DNA of 64,000 bases from contig CM049319.1 of assembly GCA_026874595.1 (NCBI GenBank), positions 39,875,473 through 39,939,472 of the forward strand, written 5' to 3'. The notes under the pieces were generated by a model. It made no database searches and had not been told where the DNA came from. It saw only the letters and a list, made by a program, of their open reading frames with translations. A program made the position numbers and the translations under genes. Below are positions 46,718 through 57,222 of this stretch, piece by piece (within the stretch, counting starts at the first letter, position 1; each line of letters opens with the position of its first letter). This DNA comes from Sipunculus nudus (lineage: Eukaryota > Annelida > Sipuncula > Golfingiida > Sipunculidae).

Positions 46718-47290
46718 TGTAACGAGGGTTGAAAAAGCGAGTATTGCTGGTAGGGACCAGTCTGTCATGTTTCCGGTCGTAAAGCGGGCTTCCGTCTGTA
46801 AACTTGTAAACTTGGCTTCCGCTGGGCTTTTATCCTTCCGTCCGTCAAACGGGTTTCCGGAAGGGAATCTATTTAAGGGGGGGCGACTGGCCTAAGTTAG
46901 ATCAACGCCAGAGCTCAAGGGGTGCGGGTCGCCCAGACAGCTAACAACTGTCGTCTAGACATCCCAGCTCGAAGCACCACTAACAACGTTTGGTAAGATC
47001 AGTGAGGCCCTTTTCTTTTAAAAGTAACTACAGGAGCTAAAATAAATAAAATCCTTTTGTTAAACTACTTTAAGGGCGATGTAATATTTTCTCTTTTCGG
47101 TATTTGATCTTTGTAATTACATGGGAACAACCCGGCAAACTTACTAATTTCACATTACCTCTGGCTACTGTTTTTTTCAATGTATTTTGTTAAATAAATA
47201 AACGTTATTTATATTTATCAACGTCTCATTTATTTGTGTCTGCATGCACTTAGCATGACCTTTGACCTGTAAGGTCACGGTCACGTTACA
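46718..47290 (+). mobile_element. 5' LTR of the Gypsy element (573 bp)
   Basis: TGTAACGAGGGTTG ... GGTCACGTTACA, with TGTAAC/GTTACA inverted termini. ATCTATTTAAGGGGG near 46870 is a TATA-like box. AATAAATAAACG near 47215 is a poly(A)-signal-like stretch. It is nearly identical to the full right LTR. Confidence 0.93.
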
Positions 47291-47292
47291 AA

Positions 47293-47304
47293 TGGTGGCA
47301 GCGC
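47293..47304 (+). other. primer binding site, probably tRNA-Leu
   Basis: TGGTGGCAGCG follows the LTR after two bases. It is complementary to the CGCTGCCACCA 3' end typical of animal leucine tRNAs over 11 bases (tRNA sequence recalled, not searched). Confidence 0.6.
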
Positions 47305-47391
47305 TTTGATCCTATTACGCTTCTGAATAGAACATTTACTGACAGTATTTTATGTGCATGTTTATCCCAACAAAATGCAGTATTTAACTAC

Positions 47392-48995
47392 TTGAATATA
47401 CTTCAAATTCGACCTACCAGATACAATGAAGTGCATTTTCATGACAAGAATCAAGGTGGTGAGATACAACCGTCACCTGTGTTCGTCGGAAGCATCACTG
47501 GTATATCAGCTCCAACCAATATCCATCCGTGTTTTACAACTGCTGGTCCTTCTCAAGCTGCACCGTCAAGTTTAATTCAAGCAATAAATGCACCCATTCC
47601 ATCTCTAGGTTTTACGCCAGTCACTGTTGTGTGTTCTAACAGGTTAAAAGTTCGTCAAGACAGCTATCTCCAAAACATAAATTCTTCGCATGGTAGGCCG
47701 GTCCCCAGTAATGAAATTTACGGAGCTGAGACTAGATTTTGTGCTACCAAAGGCAGTCAACCCGATCCACGTCATTGGCAGACATGGGACTACCCAGCAG
47801 CGGATAGTACGAAAACCAGCCCATGTGAACGCGCCATATCAGCGAAAATACCTCAGTTCGACACCTCGCCAGCACTACGGACGGCCTGGTCCTGATGAAC
47901 ATCATAACCGGTTCCCATATGTGATTACCAGAGCTGCCCCTCTTCAACATTATGATCCAATCCAGGGTGGTCAACCTGTGTCTAGAGAGACTTACCATAC
48001 ACCTTTTACTCAAAACAGCGATACACCTGTGATAAACCAGGTTCATTTTGGTAACCCACATGAACCATCTATGCTACAGACTTCTTCGGTGCCAGATTTC
48101 AGTCGTCCAACACACCATGGAACAGCTACCAAGCCTGCTACTTTTGATGGATCGTCTGGATGGCACGATCACCTAGTTCAATTTGAGCTTATTGCACAAC
48201 TTAATGGATGGTCAGACCAAACCAGAGCCCTGCAGTTAGCAGCTAGCCTACGAGGTCAATCTCAGAGTATTCTGTGCGACTTAGAACCAGGCCAGCGTAC
48301 TCACTATTCTTCTCTTGTCTCAGCACTCACAGAACGCTTCGAGCCGTCTAATCAACGAGAGGTCTACCATGCTCAGCTGCGATCCAGGTTACGCAACAAA
48401 GGCGAAAGCTTGTCCTCACTCGCTCAGGAAATCAAGAAGATAGTCAGGAAAGCATTCCCGGAGGCAACTGCTGAGTTCAAGGATACTCTGGCTAAAAATT
48501 CCTTTGTTGATGCCTGGAACGACCATGATACTGAATGGGCCATCCAAGAAAAGCCTCCAAGAAGCAATCGAGCTCGGGCATGAATTCGAGGCCTTTCGAA
48601 TCGGTAGAATCCGCAGAGTCCAATCAGCTCGTGTTCGATTCCAGTCCATGGAACCCTCAGAAAAGCCCCAGGTAGAGGCAAGTGTCAACTTGCAGCGAAA
48701 TTGTGAGGCTTCAGAGAAGAATCTCCGTGTGTTGTGTGAGAAATTAGATGAGATTCTCAAACATCTCACAAAACCCACACCCCCAGCATCTCCTTGTGGG
48801 CAGCAGAACTCACCAAAATGCAGACCATCTCCAAAACAATGTACGTTTTGCAAAAAAAACTGGACATCTGTATTCAGAATGTTACAGCCGGCAAAACAGA
48901 GAGGCGGGAAAGGAGAAGAGAGGCAGACAGCCAAAGGGAAAATGATAGGAGACCACCATCCAGCATTACCAATGATCCCGATGAGACGTATATGA
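47392..48995 (+). pseudogene. gag: Gypsy gag with frameshifts and a zinc knuckle
   Basis: The N-terminal part is proline/serine-rich. The capsid-like region is at about 48130-48550 in frame 2: T-F-D-G-S-S-G-W-H-D-H-L, then Q-L-N-G-W-S-D-Q-T-R-A-L-Q-L-A-A-S-L-R-G, typical of retrotransposon gag. Near 48550 the text moves to frame 3 (E-A-I-E-L-G-H-E-F-E-A-F). At 48843-48885 a CX2CX4HX4C nucleic-acid-binding knuckle (C-T-F-C ... G-H ... E-C) is reached only after another shift inside a run of eight A (48852-48859). The exact start codon is unsure; two frames are open at 47690-47895. The homopolymer shift could be a sequencing error, but the other lesions make this a dead copy. Confidence 0.8.
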
Positions 48996-49047
48996 GGACT
49001 CTTGTTGACAAGCAAGACAATAAGGGAAACTCCCAGTAGCTGAGGCT

Positions 49048-49434
49048 GTGGGTCAGGTCTCAGCAGAACATGCAAGTGGACCCATCTTCTCAGAAACGAA
49101 TGGGGATCTACCATTCTATCTTGATGGAATAGTTTCATGCTGTTATATGAATAAACATGCACCAAATGAGTCACTCTACTTGACAACTCACATCTACGGA
49201 CTACAGATTGATTGCCTGGTGGATTCGGGGTCTACCATCAGCATTGTGAATCCTACACAATACTTTAAAATGCCAGAGGATGTGTGTCCCCCTCTCAAAG
49301 ACACTAAACTCCAAATTAGAATGGGTGATGGTGGAATCGGCGAGTCTCCTGGTCAAGTGGACCTTCCTGTGCAAATTGCACAGGATGTGTTTACCCATCC
49401 AATGATAGTTGCAGAAGTGGAAGCGGAGGAGTAA
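49048..49434 (+). pseudogene. pro: Gypsy aspartyl protease segment
   Basis: Retroviral-type aspartyl protease that would cut the Gag-Pol polyprotein. The active site is C-L-V-D-S-G-S-T-I-S-I-V, with the D-S-G codons at 49222-49230. A flap-like G-D-G-G-I-G segment follows. The frame closes at TAA 49432-49434, and the downstream protease end (V-I-G-F-D-F-L-K-Q-H) continues in another frame from about 49434, so a frameshift breaks it. The region joining gag to this segment is also shifted. Confidence 0.82.
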
Positions 49435-50123
49435 TAGGCTTCGACTTTCTAAAACAGCATGGTTTCAGCATTGATTTTCAAACTGGTTGTATGCGGTATG
49501 GGGACAATGAAATTACCTGCTCTGCATGTAAACAGGAGAGAGAAGAGTTCACAATTTCCTTACGTGAGAAGATGACCATCCAAGCCTTGAGTGAAATCTT
49601 TGTGGCAGGATACATAAACGACCCAAAAGACCAATGTCTGCTGCCTTCAACAGCTGTTGTTGAACCTAATGAAAGATTTCAGGGCGATGATGGAATTCTC
49701 CTGGCCAAGATGGTGGTAAACCCCAACAAAGACTATATTCCCTTGAGATTCGCTAATCTCAGCGACCAACCTATTCAACTTCAGAAAAACGACATGGTTG
49801 CTCATGGACATCCTGTAGCCAAGATGACTTCTATTTCAACTGAACCTGAGACTGAAAATACCTCATCTGTAGAGAGTGACACCTTCGTGCAAGTCCCTAA
49901 ACACCTGACAACGCTCTTGGACGAATGTACATCAGAACTAGATGAAGAACAACGCCAAGCTGCTCAGCAAATGCTCTGCAATGTTCAGCATGTTTTTGCT
50001 AGGGAAAAATGTGATCTAGGTAGAACTGATCTAATCCAACACAGTATCAACACTGGTGATGCTCAACCTATCCAACAGGCACCACGGCGACTTCCATTAG
50101 CTAAGAAAGAGGAGTGTATATAG
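49435..50123 (+). pseudogene. Gypsy pol linker between protease and RT
   Basis: Frame-3 coding text runs from F-D-F-L-K-Q-H-G through a roughly 200-residue connector to the RT entry motif (H-S-I-N-T-G-D-A-Q-P-I-Q-Q-A-P-R-R-L-P). It is closed by TAG at 50121-50123, in the same frame as the RT ORF that follows. That stop replaces a sense codon just upstream of the expected I/V-x-x-M-L-E start of the RT domain. Confidence 0.75.
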
Positions 50124-50135
50124 AAAATTCAGCTG

Positions 50136-51602
50136 ATGCTCGAGCAGAATGTCATCGAGCCTTCAAGTAGTCCCTGGAGCAGCCCTATTGTGCTAGTCAG
50201 AAAAAAAGATGGGTCAACACGTTTTTGTGTGGACTACAGGAAATTGAATAATGTTACTCTCAAGGACAGTTATCCACTTCCCAGGATTGAAGACTCACTA
50301 TATGGCTTGGGTAGGGCCAAGTGGTTTTCCACACTCGATCTTGCCAGTGGGTACTGGCAAGTGGGCATGAAACCTGAAGATGCCCAGAAGACAGCCTTTG
50401 CCATAGTCACAGGCCTGTATCAGTTTAAAACAATGCCATTCGGTCTGTGCAACGCACCAGCGACCTTTGAGCGCCTAATGGAATGCGTCCTGGCAGGCTT
50501 ACAATGGCAGACTTGTCTACTCTTTATTGATGATGTCATTGTTTTTAGTCCTGATTTCGACAGTCACCTTGAGAGACTTCAAGAAATCATCTGTAGGATC
50601 GGTAAAGCTGGACTTAAGCTGACTCCGAAAAAGTGTCACTTATTCAAGAAAAAGGTGGAATATCTTGGACACATTGTTTCTGCGGAAGGAATCGTGACCA
50701 ATCCTGAGAAAATATCATCAGTGAGAGATTTGCCCATCCCCAGCAACGTCACCGAGGTAAAGAGCTTCTTAGGACTCTGTTCGTATTACAGAAGATTTGT
50801 CAGGGACTTTGCAACCATAGCCAGTCCTCTGCATACTGTTTTGAAACAGCAAAGTCATTTCCACTGGAATGATGCCTGCCAAGAAGCATTCTCTAAACTC
50901 AAGGATGTCTTATTGTCAGCTCCTATACTTACTTACCCCACTGGCACGGATAATTTCATTCTCGACACAGATGCCAGCAATACAGGTATTGGTGCTGTAC
51001 TATCGCAAGTCCAGGAGGGTTACGAGAGAGTCATCACCTATTATAGCAAGTCTTTGTCAGCAAGTGAGAAAAACTACTGTGTAACCAGGAAAGAATTGCT
51101 GGCAATAATTAAAGCAGTCCGCCACTTTCATCATTACCTGTATGGTCGTAAATTCCTAGTGAGAACCGACCACGGTGCTCTTACTTGGCTCTTGAATTTC
51201 AAGGAGCCAGAAGGCCAACTCGCTAGATGGTTTCAACAACTCGGTTGTTACAATTTCCACATACAACATAGAGCTGGGTCAAAGCACAAAAACGCAGATG
51301 CTTTATCAAGACGCCCATGTCCTACCTCTCCTTGTAAGCACTGTGACGGACAGGAAGAGCGGGAAACAGTGAGAGTTCAACTCCGGTCAACTGATACCCC
51401 GCAATACTGTGCTATGTCAGGCATGCCTTCAACTGCAGTTTCCTTGCTCGCCGAGAGGTCTTCAGTAGACATTCGACAACTCCAACTTGAGGACCCAGCT
51501 GTTAGACCCATTCTCCTGTGGAAGGAGGAGAGAGACCAACAACCTACTTGGAAGGAAGTCTCACACTTATCTCCGGCCGTCAAATCCTACCTTGGCCTGT
51601 GA
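50136..51602 (+). pseudogene. pol: Gypsy reverse transcriptase and RNase H
   Basis: A 488-codon open stretch. RT motifs in order: S-P-W-S-S-P-I-V-L-V-R-K-K-D-G, then R-F-C-V-D-Y-R-K-L-N, L-D-L-A-S-G-Y-W-Q, M-P-F-G-L-C-N-A-P-A-T-F, and the catalytic F-I-D-D box (D-D codons 50529-50534). The thumb region holds K-C-H-L-F ... Y-L-G-H-I-V-S. The tether and RNase H follow with F-I-L-D-T-D-A-S-N-T-G-I-G-A-V-L-S, K-E-L-L-A-I and T-D-H-G-A-L-T-W-L. The catalytic residues look intact, but TGA at 51600-51602 interrupts the frame into integrase. It would copy the element's RNA into DNA in a cytoplasmic particle. Confidence 0.92.
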
Positions 51603-53083
51603 AAACAACAAGTAGTCATCAATGGAATACTGTACAGAAGGGAATCAGATCCTGTTAAAGGTACTACCCGGTTACTAGTATTACCAAAGGCACTCCAAGA
51701 AGACATATTGGAGAAATCTCATGATGACGTCACAGCAGGCCATCTTGGTGTAAAACGGACGCTTGCTAGGGTTAAACAACGCTATTTTTGGGTGAACATG
51801 AATGATGATGTAAGCTGCCACTGCAGAGAATGCAAGCCTTGTCAAGATCGGAAAGGACCTCTCAAGTCCAAACAGTCACCAATGACCAAATATAATGTTG
51901 GAGCGCCAATGGTAAAACTAGCCATGGATCTCATGGGACCATTTCCCCGAGTCAGGTTCTGGTAATCTCTACATATTGATGATTGCCGACTACTTCTCAA
52001 AGTGGACGGGGGCCTGGGCCATTCCAAACATGGAAACTTCCACGATAGTTGATGTCTTCATCAACCAATTTGTTAGCTTGTGGGGTCTGCCACTCCATGT
52101 CCATTCCGACCAAGGAAGTCAATTTGAGTCGAACGTTTTCAAGGAGATGTCAGCAACTTGGCATAAAGAAGACAAGAACCACGAGCTATCGACCACAAAG
52201 TGATGGAATGGTTGAAAGATTTAACTCTACTCTGCAGTCAATGATAGCTAAATTCGTCTCCGACAACCAAAGGGACTGGGACGAACATATCCAGTTGCTT
52301 ATGTTAGCCTACCGAACTTCAGTGCATGATAGTTCCGGATTCTCACCCTCCATGGTTATGTTCGGATGGGAACCGCGTCTTCCTGTGGATATGATGATGG
52401 GCAGCCCGCCTCAGGAACACAAGCCTCTGAGTCTATCTCAATATGTAGACATTCTAAAGGATAAACTACACCACATTTACGAATTGGCTCGTGAAAAACT
52501 CTTTGCAGCTAGTGAGAGACAGAAAAGGTACTATGACCGGCGGAAACATCGGGAAGACTATCAGCCAGGTCAAGCAGTCATGATACGGTACCTTAGGCGC
52601 CGCAAAGGTTATTCACCCAAACTTCAGAAGCGATGGGACGGGCCTTATCTGGTGTTGCGGCTAATCAGTTATTTTATATACGAAGTCCAGAAGACTCCCC
52701 GAAGTAAACCGTTCACCATCCACCATGACAGAATAAAGCCTTATCATGGCACCTTTGACCATTGGCTCGAAACTGCACCAACAAGACTGGAGGAGGATCA
52801 ACAAAAGGCACATGAATTACCTGAGCCTGAACTTGAGGGGCCTGAGAAGGATACAACAGGAGCAGAAAATGTGTATCACTTACCTGTAAAGCCGGCCACC
52901 ACCACGTCTAGTAATGAAACTACAGAGAGCTCATCTGAGGATGAGGAACTAGCTCCTGTTAGAACTAGAAGTGGTCGTCAGCCAAAACCAGTCCAAAGCT
53001 TTTCCCCCGACTTAATGACCTTTTCATTAAATATCCTAGAAGCATGTGTTTGTTTGATCTTGTGTTTGCCGATTGCTGCATAA
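51603..53083 (+). pseudogene. pol: Gypsy integrase with two frameshifts
   Basis: Frame 3 carries the HHCC zinc domain (H-D-D-V-T-A-G-H-L-G and C-R-E-C-K-P-C) and the first catalytic D (K-L-A-M-D-L-M-G-P-F-P). Near 51955 the text moves to frame 1, which has Y-F-S-K-W and the second D (H-S-D-Q-G-S-Q-F). Near 52147 it moves to frame 2, which has R-P-Q-S-D-G-M-V-E-R-F-N with the catalytic E, and a GPY-type module (K-R-W-D-G-P-Y ... H-H-D-R-I-K-P-Y). The C-terminal tail is acidic and ends in a hydrophobic stretch (F-S-L-N-I-L-E-A-C-V-C-L-I-L). There is no chromodomain that I can recognise. Confidence 0.88.
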
Positions 53084-53199
53084 GAGCTTTCTAACACTAA
53101 CTATCGTGTCAGCGCCACTGTCAACTTCTATTTTCTACTCCTCTTATCAGAATACACCAAAATCCAGCATAAAATAGTTTTGTTTTGTATTGAAGCGTC

Positions 53200-53535
53200 A
53201 TGGATTCACAACAAGGTGTTGACTCGACAGTTCTCTTCACCTGCAGCAAGTGTGGTGTAAAGAAGGACAGGTATTATAAGCTTCAACGCCATATCAAGGA
53301 CCGTTATCCTCATTGTTCTAATAGGAGAGACCAGAATCGTGAACAATGCCACTTCTGTCAGTTCAACATCGCAGCTGATGACCTAAAAGCTATGCGTCTC
53401 CACCTTCTGCAGGAGCACAACGTAAAAGTTGATAACTACTTGGAATATTGTAAGAATCCTGAAGGGTACTTGAAATCGCATGGCCAAACAAAACCTCTCA
53501 CCCAAACCGGATCAAAGCAGGCCCACAGTCATTGA
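53200..53535 (+). CDS. small two-zinc-finger ORF between pol and 3' LTR
   Basis: An intact 111-codon ORF with a good ATG context (CGTCATGG). Finger 1 is C-S-K-C, 12 residues, H, 6 residues, C (C2HC). Finger 2 is C-H-F-C, 14 residues, H, 4 residues, H (C2H2). The protein is basic around the fingers and ends in a Q/S/T-rich tail. It sits where some Gypsy elements keep env or accessory genes, but has no signal peptide or membrane segment, so it is not envelope-like. A DNA- or RNA-binding accessory factor is plausible (inference). Unlike gag and pol it shows no lesion. It could also be captured host sequence. Confidence 0.6.
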   Translation: MDSQQGVDSTVLFTCSKCGVKKDRYYKLQRHIKDRYPHCSNRRDQNREQCHFCQFNIAADDLKAMRLHLLQEHNVKVDNYLEYCKNPEGYLKSHGQTKPLTQTGSKQAHSH

Positions 53536-54127
53536 CGTCAGACCACAACCGTGGTACGCAATGAATTGTCTCGGACGCGAGTGGCTTCAACTGACACCAA
53601 CCAAGCTCCGATAAGACCTTCACTTTTCGGAGGCAAGTTAGTATCTATCATAAGAAGACCTTCCAAATGGAACCATTGTGAAAAAGGAGACCACCTTGAT
53701 CAGACCAGGGTCACGACAGGTAGGCCAAAGCCATGGAATCCAGTGCGACCATGACATGGAGACCAGGACCCAGGAAGCGACCAATGAGTGTACATGACGG
53801 ATGGACTTATTGGAAGAAGGAACCAGAATAAGACGCAGGATGGCTACTCGATGTTTAAGACTCAGTGTTATATGATTTACTGTTTATTTTATTATGTTAT
53901 CTTATATGTAATTTAATGGTCAGGAACTAAGCTGATGAAGGCGGGTTAAATTCGTGTGATCATAGGTATCGCTTCGTAATATAAGTTTTCTTTATTGTAA
54001 TCTGTCGAAAATTGGTTACATATTTGTGTTTAACATGTTTGCATGTGAAATTTCACTTCATGATTTATCCCTACTTTCACTAGTTCGCAAATGTTTTTAG
54101 GTAGAAAATCTGGGACGGATTAGTTTG
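53536..54127 (+). other. retroelement 3' untranslated region
   Basis: Continues from the zinc-finger ORF to the polypurine tract. A short open frame at 53551-53754 is unsupported. AT-rich after 53860. Confidence 0.6.
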
Positions 54128-54141
54128 AGAGGAGGCGATGA
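54128..54141 (+). other. polypurine tract
   Basis: GAGAGGAGGCGATGA directly precedes the LTR start TGTAACGAGG. This is the expected place and composition for plus-strand DNA priming, though one C and one T interrupt it. Confidence 0.65.
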
Positions 54142-54253
54142 TGTAACGAGGGTTGAAAAAGCGAGTATTGCTGGTAGGGACCAGTCTGACATGTTTCCGG
54201 TCGTAAAGCGGGCTTCCGTCTGTAAACTTGTAAACTTGGCTTCCACTGGGCTT
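54142..54253 (+). mobile_element. truncated 3' LTR copy (first 112 bp)
   Basis: Matches 46718-46829 of the 5' LTR with two or three differences, then stops at GGGCTT. From 54254 the text is the sequence that normally lies upstream of the 5' LTR. Confidence 0.9.
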
Positions 54254-54322
54254 CTGTCATAGTGCTAAAATATTCTGAACATCACAAGGTTTGCTCATCC
54301 TGTGTTTATGGTTTGTAGATAT
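54254..54322 (+). repeat. 69-bp duplicate of the left flank
   Basis: CTGTCATAGTG ... GTAGATAT equals 46649-46717 with three differences. It ends with the same ATAT that flanks the element on both sides. Confidence 0.93.
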
Positions 54323-54905
54323 TGTAATGAGGGTTGAAAAAGTGAGTATTGCTGGTAGGGACCAGTCTGACATGTTTCCAGTCGTAAAGCGGGCTTCCGT
54401 CTGTAAACTTGTAAACTTGGCTTCCGCTGGGCTTTTATCCTTCCGTCCGTCAAACGGGTTTCCGGAAGGGAATCTATTTAAGGGGGGCGACTGGCCATGC
54501 CTAAGTTAGATCGTCGCCAGAGCTCAACGGGTGCGGGTTGCCCAGACAGCTAACAACTGTCGTCTAGACATCCGAGCTCGAAGCACCACTAACAACGTTT
54601 GGTTAGATCAGTGAGGCCCTTTTCTTTTAACAGTAACTACAGGAGCTAAAATAAATAAAAAAATCCTTTTGTTAAACTACATTAAGGGCGATGTAATATT
54701 TTCACTTTTTCGGTATTTGATCTTTGTAATTACATGGGAACAACCCCGCAAACTTACTAATTTCGCATAACCTCTGGCTACTGTTTTTTTTATTTGTATT
54801 TGGTTAAAATAATTAAACGTTATTTATATTTATCAACGTCTCATTTATTTGTCTCTGCATGCACTTAGCATGACCTTTGACCTGTAAGGTCACGGTCACG
54901 TTACA
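54323..54905 (+). mobile_element. full right-hand LTR (583 bp)
   Basis: TGTAATGAGGGTTG ... GGTCACGTTACA, followed by the ATAT duplication. It differs from the 5' LTR by scattered substitutions and small indels. Its first bases also differ from the 112-bp LTR piece (TGTAATGAGG against TGTAACGAGG), so it was not copied from that piece recently. Confidence 0.92.
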
Positions 54906-55106
54906 ATATAAGTTTCTTTTTTTTTTGTTTAAATCTTGTTCTTGAATAGCACTTGATTTTAAGTACATTTTTTACAAGTACAAGTACAGTACATGCAAGT
55001 AATGTACTTGCTTTAAAGTGCCAAGTACAAGTAAAGGGCAAGTACTGGGATATTTGTACTTGAGTACAAATACCAAGTACAAGTACATGTACTTGACCCA
55101 AGCCTG

Positions 55107-55386
55107 GTAGATTCCTCTCCTGACTCTGAAATGGAGTTATTTGAGCCATTAATACATGATGGTTTTGTATCACCAGTCACTTTCAAGTGATTTTTCAGAT
55201 TCTACCCCTATTAGAATTTTGAAGGACACTGGTTCAGGCCAAACTCTCATGTTAGCAAACACTTTGCCATTTTCTAATAGTTTTTTTACTGGTGCACATG
55301 CACTTGTTATTGGTGTGTTTTCAGACAAACCAACTACAGCTCTCTGTTTTATTGTGCGCAGGAGTGTTACATGTGCCTGTTAACAG
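55107..55386 (+). pseudogene. retroelement aspartyl protease remnant, right half
   Basis: Continues the reading frame of 46079-46356 after the 8-bp duplication (S-P-D-S-E-M-E-L-F). After one frameshift near 55188 it reads P-I-R-I-L-K-D-T-G-S-G-Q-T-L. D-T-G is the aspartyl protease active site. Then T-G-A-H-A-L-V-I-G-V follows, and a stop at 55381-55383. The surrounding residues are the pattern of metazoan LTR-retroelement proteases, and differ from the D-S-G protease of the Gypsy copy nearby, so this is a second, older element. Confidence 0.65.
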
Positions 55387-55398
55387 GCATTCTGATTC

Positions 55399-55995
55399 AT
55401 GTAGCGCAGGCAAAGTTCTTTGCTATGGGAACCTCGCTTGTTGGACGCTGGCTCGCATGTGGGGTATGAAGTGTAGAGACACAGCATTCTTTGTTCTAGA
55501 TGTTTAGGGTCTGTTCATGTACCTGTGTATGGTCTTTTGGAATGTTTCCAATTCTAGAATTTTCGGGTGAGAAGCTATAAATTAGGGGCTCTGTTTAGAG
55601 CCTGCATGCAGAAAGGAAAATACCAGCGAGCACCAAGAGTGTTACTCAGTTTTGGGACCTTACCGATAATTGCAGTGGTGAAAGATATTAAACAGACCTA
55701 ATACAGATTTAATACGGAATGTTTCCGGTTTGCCTTTGGATTGTTACTATTTACGTGGATTATTTGTGTTACAGGACTCTTGTTGAGCTGTAACTGTGGT
55801 GGTATCCAGAAATCAAAGCCTAGGATCCGGACAGTCTGGTACTGTACATTTTATTGTTATACTGTGTAATTGTATTGATTTAGTATATTGTAATGTTAGG
55901 TTTGTTCCAAGAATAAATTATAATTATTTGTTCACAAAAAAACAATAACTTCTGTATTCATTCCCCTAGACATTTCATGTTGCCTAGTGTTACAG
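55399..55995 (+). mobile_element. possible LTR of the older retroelement
   Basis: Runs from TGTAGCGCAGGC to CCTAGTGTTACA, with GCTATAAATTAGGGG (TATA-like, about 55575) and AATAAATTATAA (poly(A)-like, about 55913) in LTR order. No second copy, primer site or target duplication is visible, and the left boundary is a guess. Confidence 0.35.
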
Positions 55996-56165
55996 AATCT
56001 GATTTTTTTTTATCTCCGTACAAAATATTTTTGCTCCTCATTATAACATGATCTAATGTTATTAGGTTCCGTAACAGTGTTTTCTCTAAGTGGCTCAAGT
56101 GTGTCAACGACAAATTCCTGGAAATGAAGGCTAAAAAAATGTTATCTTATCTATCTTATCTTATA

Positions 56166-56618
56166 GGAAGTGGCTAAACAGCCGGCAGGGTGCCGGCAGT
56201 TTAGTCCACAGGCTAAACAGCCGGCAGGGAAAATTGACCTTGCCAGCAGTCAAGCCCACTGGTTAAACTGCAGGCAAATTAATGTATGCTCTATTTCAAT
56301 CTATTTCAGTGTTATTCTCTGTACTCTCCATTATTACTTGGGCAATTAGCTGCAAGAAATATCAACACCAAATGGCATTTCTTACTAAAAGGCTTTCAAA
56401 ATATCTAATTTGATAAGTCAGCACTATATTGTCAGCTTATTGTCAAAATAGTAATGGAAAGTATAGGGTAATACACTGAAATAGAGCATACAATGTTACA
56501 TTCATTTGCGAACAGATCAGCCAGAGGGTTAGACTCAAGGGCAAGGTCAATATTCCCTGCCGGCTGTTTAGCCTGTGGACTAAACTGCCGGCACCCTGCC
56601 GGCTGTTTAGCCACTTCC
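56166..56618. mobile_element. foldback element with 9-bp target duplication (MULE-like)
   Basis: The first 80 bases (GGAAGTGGCTAAACAGCCGG...) and the last 80 are near-perfect complements, and the complementarity continues in weaker form almost to the centre (ATGCTCTATTTCA arms). Each arm has an internal direct repeat of GCTAAACAGCCGGCAGGG. It is flanked by TATCTTATA at 56157-56165 and 56619-56627. A 9-bp duplication with long TIRs suggests Mutator-like elements. No coding sequence. Confidence 0.8.
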
Positions 56619-57222
56619 TATCTTATATGTGTATGTATACCTGTTTATGTGAAGTGGACCTCAACTAAAGTTACATTACTACTACAGTTGGCAACCATGG
56701 TCAAGCGGTTATTTCTGTAGCTAATGTTACCGTAGTAACACTAGTATGTATCCGCATTACATACCGCGAGCTCGGGCTTTCTCACATTGATCTGGATTTG
56801 CTTGTCCGCTCAGCTCTGGTGGCAACGGGGATTCCCTGGGGTTACTCATCATAACAGCCCTCAGTGAGTGTATAAAGTTCGTGAACGCACACTTGCACGC
56901 ATGCGTGCACGCAAAACCAATCCGTTACCCAAACGTGCGTGAAAGAAAAATTGATTTAAAGTGAGGTTATAAATACAAATTACACATATAAATTATGTAG
57001 GCGAAAAAAAGACAAAATAAATATGTACAAATTATGGAATGGTAAGAACAAGTTAATGCTATAATACACATAATTAAAATGTAAAGAAAAAAATCATAAC
57101 TAGAAATCTGCATCCCAATGGATACTGGCCTCCGCCATGAGAGCCCAAGTTTCAAGAACGCTCTGCGAATACCCTGGACACCGTCATTCCGAGGTGGTGG
57201 GCGCTCGATTGTAACCTGAACA
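56619..57222. other. gene-free stretch with a 16-bp palindrome
   Basis: No convincing ORF. TGCACGCATGCGTGCA at 56894-56909 is a perfect palindrome. The last eight bases (CCTGAACA, 57215-57222) are the target duplication of the next element. Confidence 0.6.

Larger units (their letters stand above)
46718..54905 (+). mobile_element. Ty3/Gypsy LTR retrotransposon with rearranged 3' end
   Basis: A gag-pol LTR element in the order gag, zinc knuckle, protease, reverse transcriptase, RNase H, integrase, which is the Ty3/Gypsy order. It is flanked by the 4-bp repeat ATAT (46714-46717, 54906-54909). The coding region carries several frameshifts and two in-frame stops, so it is dead. An extra zinc-finger ORF lies between pol and the 3' LTR. 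The 3' side has a 112-bp LTR piece, a 69-bp copy of the left flank, and then a full LTR. Confidence 0.93.
46357..55106. mobile_element. hAT-type TIR element split by the Gypsy element
   Basis: The left end reads AAGGCTTGGGTCAAGTACAT and the right end is its complement apart from the outermost base (CAGGCTTGGGTC...). Both are flanked by the 8-bp direct repeat GTAGATTC (46349-46356, 55107-55114), the duplication length of hAT transposons. Removing the element makes the flanking coding text continuous. Its own sequence, about 560 bp, is full of AAGTAC and GTACTTGAGTAC motifs and has no transposase, so it is non-autonomous. The Gypsy element occupies 46718-54905. Confidence 0.8.

Noticed and set aside
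52049-53083. Reading the ORF at 52049 as a complete separate gene
   Set aside because: Its first 30 or so codons are out of frame with integrase and only the later part carries integrase motifs; it is the third piece of a frameshifted domain.
53551-53754. 67-codon ORF after the zinc-finger ORF
   Set aside because: No domain and no sign of conservation; it is better left as 3' untranslated sequence.
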